Assembly: GCA_016783285.1 (NCBI GenBank)
Contig: JADHWW010000009.1
Span: forward strand, 1 to 37,011
DNA: 37,011 bases
Direction: 5' to 3'
Source of the DNA: Anaerolineae bacterium
Lineage (GTDB): Bacteria; Chloroflexota; Anaerolineae; B4-G1
Made by a program: the position numbers and the translations under genes. Shown here in pieces: positions 7,351-15,428 of this stretch. Numbering within the stretch: position 1 is the stretch's first letter; the number at the start of each line of letters is the position of its first letter. The notes beneath the pieces were generated by a model. It was given only the letters and a program-made list of their open reading frames with translations. It was not told where the DNA came from and did no database searches.

Positions 7351-10304
7351 CGATACGGCGATGGCGTAGTGACGGTAGTGACGACTTTAGTCGTTCTTGC
7401 CGCTCGGAACGACTAAAGTCGTTACTACAAACTCGAAAAAACTTTCTGCCCTGGGCGACGGTCGGCCTATTGCTCTTGGCCTTTGCGCTGCGCACCTACG
7501 CGCTGGGTGTGCGGGAGTTGACCTTTGACGAGGTCGCCAGTGTCTTCATCGCCGTTCGGGGCCCCCTGCACCTGCTCACCTACCTGCTCGACGCCATCCG
7601 CGAACATCCCCCCTTTTACTACCTGCTGCTCTCCCTGTGGATGCCTCTGGCCGGGCAGAGCGAGTTCGCCGTGCGCTTTCTGTCCGTCATCATCGGGTTG
7701 ACGACGGTGGCGGCGATGTACCGGCTGGCGCTGAAGACCACCCACCAGCCGGTGGCCTTGTTGGCGACGTTCCTGCTCGTCATCTCCCCCTTCCATATCT
7801 GCGCCTCGCAGAATGCCCGCATGTACGGACTATTGGCCCTGTTCAGCCTACTCTCCATCTTTTTGTTCGTCCGGCTACTGGGCCAGGATCGGGCGCGCTG
7901 GTGGGGGCTGTTCTGGCTGGTGACCGGCCTGGGGATGTTCACACATTACTACATGGCGTTTGTGCTCTTGGCCGATGACCTGTTCCTGCTCCTCAACTGG
8001 CGGCGCTATCGGCGCCTCTGGCCCCGTTGGCTGGCTATCCACCTGGCGCTGGTCGGGATGGTGGCCCTCTGGGCGGCACTCTCGCCGGGGCTGGGGGCCA
8101 CGCTGCTCTCCTTCTGGCACCGGGGCGCCGCCTCGCACGTGCGCTGGGAGGCCCTCTCCCGCGCCCTCAACGGGCTCTACCTGGGAGCCACGCTGCGCCC
8201 CAACTGGTGGCACCTGGCCCTGCCGCTGGCCCTGACCGTGCTCGGCATCGGGCTGGCGCAGTGGCGGAACCTGTGGCCTGTCCTGAGCCCCGTCGAAGGA
8301 GCCTGCCCTGAACCTGTCGAAGGAGCCTGCCCTGAGCCTGTCGAAGGGCTGCCGCGTGGACACCGGCACGGAGGAGTGCTGCTGGCATTGCTGCTAGGCG
8401 TGCCACTGATCGTCGTCCTGGCCCTGCCCGAACGTGTCACCGGTCGCTACCTGACGGCGGCGCTGCCGGCCTCCATCCTCGCAATGGCCCTGGCAATTAG
8501 TTGGTTAGTTGGTTGGTTAGTTGGTTGGTTAGTTGGTTGGTTAGTTGGTTGGGTGGTCAAGCGGCCGATTGGTCATTGGTCATTGTTCATTGTTCATTGC
8601 TCATTGTTCATTGTTAATTGTTCATTGTTAATTGGAATTGTGTTTGTAAATGTCTCCGCCTATCCTCTGATCTATTTTCCGCCGGGCCAAAATTTCCGCG
8701 CCCGCATCGAGTACCTGCGAGCGCACGCCCACCCTGACGACGGGCTGCTGCTCCACGGGCCCTGGCAGAGGTTGCTGTTGACTTATTACGATCCCGGCCC
8801 GCTGAAACACTATGCCGTCCCTCTGGACGGCCTCGAGGTAGAGACCAGTTCGGCTGCGGAGACGCTGGCCGGCATTTTCGATGCTCACGACCGCGTCTGG
8901 GTCTCTTACAGTTCCGTCGAGCCGGTGGACCCGGATTGGATCATCTCTCGTTGGCTGCACGAGCACACCCACCAGGTCTGGGCCGAGGGAAACTTGGCGC
9001 TCTATCACGCCGCGCCGGTTCAATATCTGCCAGAGGGTGAGCGCGTGGACGTCCGCTTTGGGGAGCAACTGCATTTGGAGGATGTGGCACTGGCGAACCC
9101 GGAGCCGGTCAGCGGGGAGGCGGTCTTGTTGCTCACCCAATGGCGCGCCCTCCAGAACATCCCGCACGGCCTGATCCTGCGGCTAGAGTTGGTCGGCCCC
9201 GCCGGCCACGTGTGGGGCGTGTACCAGTTTCGCGCCGGCCCGGCCCACGTCCCCGCTTTAGGGTGGAGTGCCGGTGAGACCTTTGTCGAGCGGCGCGGGC
9301 TAGTCGTCCCCACCGGCACCCCTCCCGGTGACTACATCCTCCGCGTGCGCGTCCTTCTGCCGAATGGGGACGAGTGGTCGCCGGAGGGAGGAGGGCCGTT
9401 TGACGTTGGGCTGGTACACGTGGGCCGGTCCGCGCCTGACCCGGCTGCGCTGCCCGGCCACGAGTGGGGCGCCACTTTCGGCGATACGCTGGCGCTGGTA
9501 GGGTACGAGCCGTGGGGACAACATTTCACCCAGGGCAACCCGCTCCTGTTCAACCTATACTGGCAGGCGCTGGCCCATCCGCCGGAGGACTATGAGGTGG
9601 GGATCGAGTTGGTGGACGATAGCGGAGCAGTGCTGGCGGAGCGGCGTCTTCAGCCGGTCGCCAACTGGTTCCCCACCTCCCGCTGGCAGGCCGGCGACGT
9701 GCTGAGGGGCTGCTACGACGTGCCCCTGCCGCTGGACACACCCCCAGGCCCCTACCACATCCGCCTGACCGTCTACGCCGCCGGCGGATCGCCGCTGCCG
9801 GTGAGCGGGACACTCTCCGGCGCGAGTCTCACGCTGCCTGAGGTAGAGGTGGAGGCCCGCCCGCGTCGTTATCGCCCCCCGGAGATGGACTATCGTCTGG
9901 ACGTGACACTGGGCGACGATGTGCGGCTACTGGGATACGACCTGGCAACCACGTCCATTGAGCCAGGCGGCGCGCTCGAACTGACACTCTACTGGCAGGC
10001 GTTGCGCCAGATAGAACACTTTTACGCCGTCTTTAACCACCTGGTTGGCCCCGATGGGACGGTGATAGCCCAGGCGGACAGTTGGCCGCAGGGAGGCGCG
10101 TACCCCACCCTCTACTGGCTGCCAAACGAGGTGGTCGGGGACAGTTACACCATCCTGGTGCCACCCGACACGCCTCCAGGAGAGTACACGCTGCGGGTCG
10201 GGATGTACGACGGCGCCACCGGCGAACGCCCCATCACCCTCGTAGACGGCGAGCTGGTTCCAGAACGGCACATTATGTTGACCGTCATCAAGGTTAGCCG
10301 TTAG
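7347..10304 (+). CDS. ArnT/GT39-like membrane glycosyltransferase with C-terminal beta modules
   Basis: This protein has 985 residues and a GTG start overlapping the previous stop by 4 nt (GTGA). The N-terminal half is polytopic (about ten helices, residues 35-425). It carries an acidic FDE motif (60-62) in the first external loop and EHPPFYYLLL downstream, the signature of GT-C transferases using polyprenyl-phosphate sugars. Residues ~310-335 are an insertion encoded by dispersed repeats (PEPVEG twice). Residues ~385-430, the last membrane segments, are encoded by tandem repeats. The second half, from about 450, is extracytoplasmic with repeated beta modules (LYWQAL...GTY/EYTLRVGMYD), also found in the neighbours. 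The sugar and acceptor are not deducible. An inverted repeat lies in the first 30 codons. Confidence 0.75.
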   Translation: MTIRRWRSDGSDDFSRSCRSERLKSLLQTRKNFLPWATVGLLLLAFALRTYALGVRELTFDEVASVFIAVRGPLHLLTYLLDAIREHPPFYYLLLSLWMPLAGQSEFAVRFLSVIIGLTTVAAMYRLALKTTHQPVALLATFLLVISPFHICASQNARMYGLLALFSLLSIFLFVRLLGQDRARWWGLFWLVTGLGMFTHYYMAFVLLADDLFLLLNWRRYRRLWPRWLAIHLALVGMVALWAALSPGLGATLLSFWHRGAASHVRWEALSRALNGLYLGATLRPNWWHLALPLALTVLGIGLAQWRNLWPVLSPVEGACPEPVEGACPEPVEGLPRGHRHGGVLLALLLGVPLIVVLALPERVTGRYLTAALPASILAMALAISWLVGWLVGWLVGWLVGWVVKRPIGHWSLFIVHCSLFIVNCSLLIGIVFVNVSAYPLIYFPPGQNFRARIEYLRAHAHPDDGLLLHGPWQRLLLTYYDPGPLKHYAVPLDGLEVETSSAAETLAGIFDAHDRVWVSYSSVEPVDPDWIISRWLHEHTHQVWAEGNLALYHAAPVQYLPEGERVDVRFGEQLHLEDVALANPEPVSGEAVLLLTQWRALQNIPHGLILRLELVGPAGHVWGVYQFRAGPAHVPALGWSAGETFVERRGLVVPTGTPPGDYILRVRVLLPNGDEWSPEGGGPFDVGLVHVGRSAPDPAALPGHEWGATFGDTLALVGYEPWGQHFTQGNPLLFNLYWQALAHPPEDYEVGIELVDDSGAVLAERRLQPVANWFPTSRWQAGDVLRGCYDVPLPLDTPPGPYHIRLTVYAAGGSPLPVSGTLSGASLTLPEVEVEARPRRYRPPEMDYRLDVTLGDDVRLLGYDLATTSIEPGGALELTLYWQALRQIEHFYAVFNHLVGPDGTVIAQADSWPQGGAYPTLYWLPNEVVGDSYTILVPPDTPPGEYTLRVGMYDGATGERPITLVDGELVPERHIMLTVIKVSR
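7375..7428. repeat. REP-like inverted repeat with GACTTTAGTC core
   Basis: Two 22-bp arms with one mismatch separated by 10 bp. Each arm contains the smaller palindrome ACGACTTTAGTCGT. It lies within the 5' end of the 985-residue protein gene. Confidence 0.85.
8279..8348 (+). repeat. Triple PEPVEG-type dispersed repeat in a coding region
   Basis: Three tandem copies of CCTGAGCCTGTCGAAGG-like sequence, joined by AGCCTGC, insert SPVEG and two PEPVEG blocks into a loop of the glycosyltransferase. Confidence 0.85.
8497..8637 (+). repeat. Two adjacent tandem-repeat families, TTAGTTGG and TTGGTCATT/TGTTCAT
   Basis: About 55 bp of TTGGTTAG/TTGGTTGG units (read WLVGWLVG) is followed by about 70 bp of TTGGTCA/TTGTTCA units (read IGHWSLFIVHCS). 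Together they encode the last predicted membrane helices of the protein. Confidence 0.85.
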
Positions 10305-10316
10305 CAGGAGGCAAAT

Positions 10317-12656
10317 GTGAACCCAATCCCAAATTCCCGATTGGTCATTGATCATTGGTCATTGGTCATTGTTTCATTGTTCATTGCCTTATCTGTGCTC
10401 TACGGCGCGACCATCCCCATCTTTGAGACCCCAGACGCCAACGGCCACTACGCCTACATCCACGAACTGACCGAGGGGCGCGGCCTGCCGGTGCAAGGCA
10501 CTCCCTCCGGCGAGCGGGTCGCCGGTTACGTCGCCAGCCATCCCCCGCTCTACTATGCCCTCTGCGCCGCGCTGACTTTTTGGAACGACGAGGACGTGGA
10601 CCGCCAGGACTGGGCCTGGCGTAATCCCTACCACGCCATGGGCTACCCCGGCTCGGTCGCCAATAAAAACTATCTGATCCACACCCCCGCCGAACGGTTT
10701 CCCTGGCACGGCACACCGCTCACCATGCACATCGCCCGCCTGGTCTCGACCGTGCTGGGGTTAATAGCAGTCGTGGCGACCTACGGGATCGCGCTGGAAC
10801 TCTTTCCCGACCGCCGCTGGCTGGCTTTGGGGGCGGCCTCCCTCACCGCCTTTAACCCGATGTTCATCTTTATCGCCGCGCGAGTGAGCAACGATGCCGC
10901 CGTGGCCGCTTTCGGCTCCCTCGTCGTCTGGGGCGCGGTGCGACTGGCGGTGCGTGGCCTTTCCCGCTGGGGCCTGGCGCTGACCGGCGCGGCCCTCGGC
11001 TTGGCGACGCTCTCCAAACTCAGCGGTCTCACCCTCGCCCCCGCCCTCGCCCTGGCCCTTCTGTTCGACACCCTTCGCACCTGGCGTCAGCATCCCCAGG
11101 TATCTCCCTGTCGGCGTTCAAGATTGGTCATTGGTCATTGGTCATTGGTCATTTTGACGGCTTTAGCCGTCAGCGGCTGGTGGTTTGTCCGCAACCAATA
11201 CCTTTACGGCGAACTGATGGGCACCCACGCCTGGCTCAGCCACACCGCCACCGTCCGCCCAGAGCCCATCGGCTTTTTCGAGGTCATCCCCCAGTTGCAG
11301 GGCCTGGAGATGTCCTACTGGGCCATGTTCGGCTGGTTCAACGTCGCCGTCGCCCCGTGGATGTACCGCTTCTGGTGGGCACTCGTGCGGCTGGCGATGG
11401 TGGGGCTGGTGGTGCTCGTCCTGATGGACCAGTGGGGCAGACTTTCCAGTCTGCCACCCAGACAGGCTAGAAAGCCTGCCCCACGCACGGCAGGACTGGT
11501 GACCCTGGCCGTGGCCTTCCTGCTCGTCTTTGGCTCCGTCTGGCGTTTTATCATGATCGTCCTGGGCTCCCAGGGACGTTACCTGGCGCCGGTCATCGCT
11601 GCCATTTCTATCTTTCTAATGCTTGGCCTGAGCCGTCTTGTCCCGCGCCGCTGGACGCCCGGGCTGGCAGTGTTCCTGGGCGGGGCCAGTCTGGCGCTGG
11701 CGCTGATCTCCCTCTTCGTCTTCATCCTGCCGGCCTACGCCACGCCAGAGGTGGTGCAGGAGAGCGATCTGCCGGAGGAGATGAAACGCTTCGACCTGAC
11801 CTTTGAAGGGACGCCCATCCAACTCTTGGGCGGCAGCATCGAGGCGGACATAGTGCATCCGGGGGAACCGGCGCCGGTGAGCCTTTACTGGCGGGCGCTG
11901 GAGCAGCCGCAGAAGGACCTCGTCGCTTTCGTCCAGGTACTAGGGCGAGACTTTGAGCCCATCGCGGGTGTGGACTGCTATCCGGGCCGGGGTACCTTCC
12001 CGCCGACCCTCTGGCAACCGGGTCTCATCTACCGCGACCGTTACGCCCTGCCCCTCGCCGCCGACGCCCAGTCGCCGGCCATCGCCGCGCTCCACGCCGG
12101 TCTCCGCTCCCAGGGTGGTGACCAGAGGGCCGCCACGCTCCCCTCCGGTGAACCGGCGCCCGATCTGATACTTTTAGATCTCGTGCCCCTCCGCCCAGTA
12201 GAACCGCTTTCCGCAGACGTCGCCTTCCCCGTGGGCGCGCGCCTCGACGAGGCCATCACGCTGGTAGGATACGACCTTTCGCCATTCGCAATCCGCCATT
12301 CGCCATTCCTCACCATCACCCTCGTCTGGCGGGCCGAGGAGGTCCCCGACGCCGACTACACTGTCTTTGTCCATCTGGTGGACCAGGGCGGCGCTCTCGT
12401 GGCCCAGGCCGACCATCCCCCGCTGGAGGGTGCGTACCGCACCTCCTTCTGGGCCCCCGGCGACGTCGTGCGCGATCCCTACCGCTTGGCCGTGGACGCA
12501 GGGCAACCACAGGGATTGCCCCTACTGCCGTGTGACTGCACGCTCCTGGTCGGCATGTACGACCCGCGCACAGGCGACCGCCGGCCGGCCTACGACGGGC
12601 TGGGCGCCCGCTTCGAAAACGACGCCATCGTCGCCGGCGGAGTAACCCTCCAATGA
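10317..12656 (+). CDS. DUF2142/GT39-like polytopic membrane protein, paralog 1
   Basis: This protein has 779 residues. The GTG start follows AGGAGG by 5 nt, 12 nt after the previous gene. The N-terminal helix is repeat-encoded (LVIDHWSLVIVSLFI). The first external loop has TPDANGHYAYI with the acidic residue D40, then SHPPLYYAL, in the position of the GT-C catalytic loop. About ten more helices follow to ~470, then a soluble domain with the same LYWRAL / VFVHLVDQGG / LVGMYDPRTGD modules as the neighbours. It is about 40% alike by eye to the next gene, so the two are tandem duplicates. A role in sugar transfer to an envelope polymer or protein is inferred only. Several repeats lie within the gene (10341, 11124, 11432, 12280). 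Confidence 0.7.
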   Translation: MNPIPNSRLVIDHWSLVIVSLFIALSVLYGATIPIFETPDANGHYAYIHELTEGRGLPVQGTPSGERVAGYVASHPPLYYALCAALTFWNDEDVDRQDWAWRNPYHAMGYPGSVANKNYLIHTPAERFPWHGTPLTMHIARLVSTVLGLIAVVATYGIALELFPDRRWLALGAASLTAFNPMFIFIAARVSNDAAVAAFGSLVVWGAVRLAVRGLSRWGLALTGAALGLATLSKLSGLTLAPALALALLFDTLRTWRQHPQVSPCRRSRLVIGHWSLVILTALAVSGWWFVRNQYLYGELMGTHAWLSHTATVRPEPIGFFEVIPQLQGLEMSYWAMFGWFNVAVAPWMYRFWWALVRLAMVGLVVLVLMDQWGRLSSLPPRQARKPAPRTAGLVTLAVAFLLVFGSVWRFIMIVLGSQGRYLAPVIAAISIFLMLGLSRLVPRRWTPGLAVFLGGASLALALISLFVFILPAYATPEVVQESDLPEEMKRFDLTFEGTPIQLLGGSIEADIVHPGEPAPVSLYWRALEQPQKDLVAFVQVLGRDFEPIAGVDCYPGRGTFPPTLWQPGLIYRDRYALPLAADAQSPAIAALHAGLRSQGGDQRAATLPSGEPAPDLILLDLVPLRPVEPLSADVAFPVGARLDEAITLVGYDLSPFAIRHSPFLTITLVWRAEEVPDADYTVFVHLVDQGGALVAQADHPPLEGAYRTSFWAPGDVVRDPYRLAVDAGQPQGLPLLPCDCTLLVGMYDPRTGDRRPAYDGLGARFENDAIVAGGVTLQ
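10341..10386 (+). repeat. TTGGTCA-type heptamer repeat at gene start
   Basis: About six units of TTGGTCA with variants (TTGATCA, TTTCATTG, TTCATTG). It is read as the N-terminal membrane helix of the 779-residue protein. Confidence 0.85.
11124..11154 (+). repeat. TTGGTCA x4 inside a membrane helix
   Basis: Four exact units, read RLVIGHWSLVIL, encode an internal membrane segment of the 779-residue protein. A GACGGCTTTAGCCGTC palindrome (11156-11171) follows directly. Confidence 0.85.
11156..11171. repeat. Perfect palindrome GACGGCTTTAGCCGTC (REP-like)
   Basis: A 16-bp hairpin with the CTTTAG core shared with the elements at 7375-7428 and 36701-36826. It is embedded in coding sequence and abuts the heptamer repeat. 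Confidence 0.6.
11432..11484. repeat. Inverted repeat GTGGGGCAG...CTGCCCCAC
   Basis: Arms of about 22 bp run inward from GTGGGGCA/TGCCCCAC. Each arm is itself palindromic (CAGACTTTCCAGTCTG; CAGGCTAGAAAGCCTG). It encodes a basic loop of the membrane protein. Confidence 0.8.
12280..12309 (+). repeat. CGCCATT heptamer repeat
   Basis: Units CGCCATT, CGCAATC, CGCCATT, CGCCATT encode a loop ([10 protein letters not shown]) between beta strands of the C-terminal domain of the 779-residue protein. The same unit recurs at 25167-25198. Confidence 0.75.
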
Positions 12657-14968
12657 CCAAATCCCAAACCCCAAACCCCAAACCCCAAGTCCCAAATTGG
12701 TCATTGTTCATTGGTCATTGGTCATTGTTAATTGTCTCATTGTTCATTATCCTGGGTATCGTCTACAGCCTCGCCACCCCCATCCTGGAGGCCTCCGACG
12801 AGTTCAAGCACTATCCCTACGTCCAGTACGTCCAGACCCACCACGCCCTGCCCGTGCTCGACCCGGACGTATGCACGTGGCCGCCGCCGGACGATTGCCC
12901 GTGGTTGCAAAGTGGCGGCCAACCGCCAGCCTACTACGTGCTGATGGCGGCCCTCACCTCGTGGATAGACACCTCCGATCTCGACGACGTGCGCTGGATG
13001 AACCCCCACGCCTTTGTCGGCGACCCATCCCAGGTCTGCAACAAGAACCTGGTCGTTCACCTGCCGGAGCAGGAACAGTTCCCCTGGCACGGCTCCGTCC
13101 TGGCGATCCACCTGATCCGCCTCCTCACGCTGGGGCTGAGCGCGGGCACAATCGTGCTGACCTACCTCCTGGCCCGCGACCTGTTCCCCGACCGGCCCGC
13201 GCTGGCGCTGGGCGCGGCCGCCCTCACTGCCTTTAACCCAATGTTCATCTTTGTCAACGCCTCCGTCAACAACGACGCGCTGGCGGCTTTTGTCGGCTGC
13301 CTCGACCTGCTGCTTTCCGTGCGCCTGGCGCGCGATGGCCTGCGAACCCCGTTGCCCCTCTGGCGCTACGGCCTGGTGGGGTTGGTCACCGGCCTCTTTA
13401 TCCTGACCAAGTTGAGCGGACTGGGGGCGCTGATCCTGCTGGCCTGCCTCCTGGCCTGGCTCAGTTACCGCCGCCGCAGTCTCCGCCCACTCCTCGTGGG
13501 CCTGCCCATCATCGTGACCATCGCCGCGCTGCTCTCCGGTTGGTGGTTCCTACGCAACTGGCGCCTCTACGGCGACCCGACCGCGCTGAACGTCTTTGTC
13601 GCCATCCAGGGTGTGCGCGGGGGCATTCCCACGCTCCGCGACTGGCTGGACGAGTTCGTCACCTTCCGCTGGACCTACTGGGGGCTGTTCGGCGCGGTGA
13701 ACGTGATGGCCCCCCGCTGGGTCTACATCTTCTTCGACCTCCTCTCTCTAGCCGGCCTAATTGGATTTGTCTTATGGATCGTGCAAAGGCAAAAAATCCG
13801 CAATCCGCAATCCGCAATCCGCAATTCAGTGTGGTGGATCCCGGCCCTCTGGGCCGCTATCCTCTTCGTCTCCGTGCTGCGCTGGACCTGGATATATTTC
13901 TCGTTCCAGGGCCGCCTGATCTTTCCCGACATCGCCGGCATCAGCACGCTGCTCATGCTCGGTTTGCAAGAGTGCGCCTCCCTCGTAACAAAAGAACTCC
14001 GCCGCCGGTCACTTGTCATTGTCCATTGTTCATTGTTCATTGTTCATTGTTCATTTATCGTTGTCCTCCTGGTCATCGCAGTGACGATCCCCTTCGTCTC
14101 CATCATCCCTGCCTACGCGCGCCCCGAACCGCTCACCCGGGCCGACGTGCCCGCCGAGGCGCGCGTCGAGCCGGTGGACGTGGGCGGCGTGGCTCGCGTC
14201 GTGGGCTGGGAACTCTTGCCGCAGACGGTGCGAACGGGCCAGGATGTCGAGGTTGTGGTATACTGGGAAGCCATAGCCCCCGACGGGAAAGATTACGTCA
14301 GTTTCGCCAACCTGCTAGGGCGTAGATACCAACCGGTGGGGCAGATCAACCGTTACCCGGCCTGCGGGATGGTACCCACCAGCCTGTGGCGGCCCGGTCA
14401 GGTCTGGCGCGACTTCTACCGGGCGCCGGTCGCGGAGGACGCGCTGGCCCCCAGCCGCCTGCGCGTCGAGGTAGGGCTGTACGACCCCGAGGAGGGGCGG
14501 ACGCTGGGCACGGTGCGCGTGGGGGAGGCCAAACTGGCCCCGCCGGAGTCCGCGCCCCCGGTGGCCCATCCGCTGGCGGTGGACCTGGCCGGCGGGGTCA
14601 GACTGCGGGGCTACGACCTGTCACCGGTGGAGGTGTCGCCGGGAGACGTGATCACACTGACCCTCTACTGGGAAGCGCGGGAGGTCCCTGCGGCCAACTA
14701 CCAGGTCTTTGTCCACCTGCTCGGTGACGGGCCGAAGCCGCTGGCGCAGGGAGACGGGCCACCGCTGCTGGGCGACTACCCGACGACGATGTGGGCCCCC
14801 GGCGAAATAGTCGCCGACCCGCACCCGATAGCCTTGCCGGCCGGCCTCCCGCCGGGGTTATACCGGCTGCTGGTGGGGATGTACGATTTGGAGACGCTGG
14901 CGCGGTTGGCGCGGCTGAATGGGGGAGGGGATAGCGTTGAAATCCCCGTTGCCGTGGAGGTGCGATAA
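12653..14968 (+). CDS. DUF2142/GT39-like polytopic membrane protein, paralog 2
   Basis: This protein has 771 residues, and the ATG overlaps the preceding TGA by 4 nt (ATGA), so translation is probably coupled. The N-terminal 14 residues (TPNPKPQVPN) and the first helix are repeat-encoded. The loop motif EASDEFKHYPYV (D49, E50) and SGGQPPAYYVLMA sit where GT-C enzymes keep their catalytic acid. Roughly ten helices extend to ~480, followed by a periplasmic-side domain with DITLTLYWEA and LYRLLVGMYDLET modules. It is the closest full-length relative of the deleted gene at 6595. Its last 111 nt overlap the convergent response-regulator gene. The substrate is unknown. Confidence 0.7.
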   Translation: MTKSQTPNPKPQVPNWSLFIGHWSLLIVSLFIILGIVYSLATPILEASDEFKHYPYVQYVQTHHALPVLDPDVCTWPPPDDCPWLQSGGQPPAYYVLMAALTSWIDTSDLDDVRWMNPHAFVGDPSQVCNKNLVVHLPEQEQFPWHGSVLAIHLIRLLTLGLSAGTIVLTYLLARDLFPDRPALALGAAALTAFNPMFIFVNASVNNDALAAFVGCLDLLLSVRLARDGLRTPLPLWRYGLVGLVTGLFILTKLSGLGALILLACLLAWLSYRRRSLRPLLVGLPIIVTIAALLSGWWFLRNWRLYGDPTALNVFVAIQGVRGGIPTLRDWLDEFVTFRWTYWGLFGAVNVMAPRWVYIFFDLLSLAGLIGFVLWIVQRQKIRNPQSAIRNSVWWIPALWAAILFVSVLRWTWIYFSFQGRLIFPDIAGISTLLMLGLQECASLVTKELRRRSLVIVHCSLFIVHCSFIVVLLVIAVTIPFVSIIPAYARPEPLTRADVPAEARVEPVDVGGVARVVGWELLPQTVRTGQDVEVVVYWEAIAPDGKDYVSFANLLGRRYQPVGQINRYPACGMVPTSLWRPGQVWRDFYRAPVAEDALAPSRLRVEVGLYDPEEGRTLGTVRVGEAKLAPPESAPPVAHPLAVDLAGGVRLRGYDLSPVEVSPGDVITLTLYWEAREVPAANYQVFVHLLGDGPKPLAQGDGPPLLGDYPTTMWAPGEIVADPHPIALPAGLPPGLYRLLVGMYDLETLARLARLNGGGDSVEIPVAVEVR
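12659..12749 (+). repeat. CCCAAAC and TTGGTCA/TTGTTCA repeats at gene start
   Basis: Seven-bp CCCAAAC-type units (12659-12698) are followed by TTGGTCA-type units (12697-12749). The first block encodes a polar N-tail and the second the first membrane helix. Confidence 0.85.
13795..13826 (+). repeat. AATCCGC heptamer repeat
   Basis: Four AATCCGC units encode a cytosolic-type loop (IRNPQSAIRN) between two membrane helices of the 771-residue protein. Confidence 0.8.
14013..14056 (+). repeat. TTGTTCA heptamer repeat
   Basis: Six units (TTGTCA, TTGTCCA, then TTGTTCA) encode a membrane helix read LVIVHCSLFIVHCSF. Confidence 0.85.
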
Positions 14969-15418
14969 TTCGTGCCCCCAAAAACTTGTCTCCTGCCGCT
15001 TGGCCTGCACCAGCCGGGTGGTGAGGGCTTCTTTTTCGCGCTGGAGTCGCACCTCAGTCAACGCCCGTTCGATGACCGCCAGCATCTCGTCGGCCGTGAA
15101 GGGCCTGATGACATAGTCGCGCACGCCCTTGCGGAACACTTCGACGGCGATGGCCTCAGACCCGTGGGAGGTTACCAGGACGGTCGGGATTTCGGAGCGC
15201 CGGGCGCTTAAGGTGTCGAGCACATCGAGGCCACTCATCCTGGGCATCTCGAGGTCGAGCAGCATGAGATCAATGTCGCCTTCGAGGACCTTGTGCAGCG
15301 CCTCAACCCCATCGGTGGCCTCCAATGCTTCGAATCCGTGAGGCTCCAGGACGCACTGAACGACAAAATCGCGCACCTCAGGGCTGTCGTCTGCGACGAG
15401 CACCCGAATGTCAGGCAA
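14858..15418 (-). CDS. Response regulator (receiver domain), probably 3'-truncated
   Basis: The start is set at the TTG at 15418, 6 nt after AGGAGG; an upstream in-frame TTG has no such site. The protein has 186 residues. A CheY-like receiver covers about residues 1-118: the acidic pair DD near residue 9, phospho-acceptor D in MLLDLEMP, T/S in VLVTSHG and K replaced by R in DYVIRPFTADE. A helix (LTEVRLQREKEALTTRLVQAKRQ) follows and would normally lead to an output domain. From there on the frame reads antisense through the end of the convergent membrane-protein gene, giving a low-complexity tail. It lies 10 nt after the metalloprotease gene on the same strand and is likely co-transcribed. Confidence 0.75.
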   Translation of the reverse strand: MPDIRVLVADDSPEVRDFVVQCVLEPHGFEALEATDGVEALHKVLEGDIDLMLLDLEMPRMSGLDVLDTLSARRSEIPTVLVTSHGSEAIAVEVFRKGVRDYVIRPFTADEMLAVIERALTEVRLQREKEALTTRLVQAKRQETSFWGHELSHLHGNGDFNAIPSPIQPRQPRQRLQIVHPHQQPV

Positions 15419-15428
15419 GGGTATCCTC

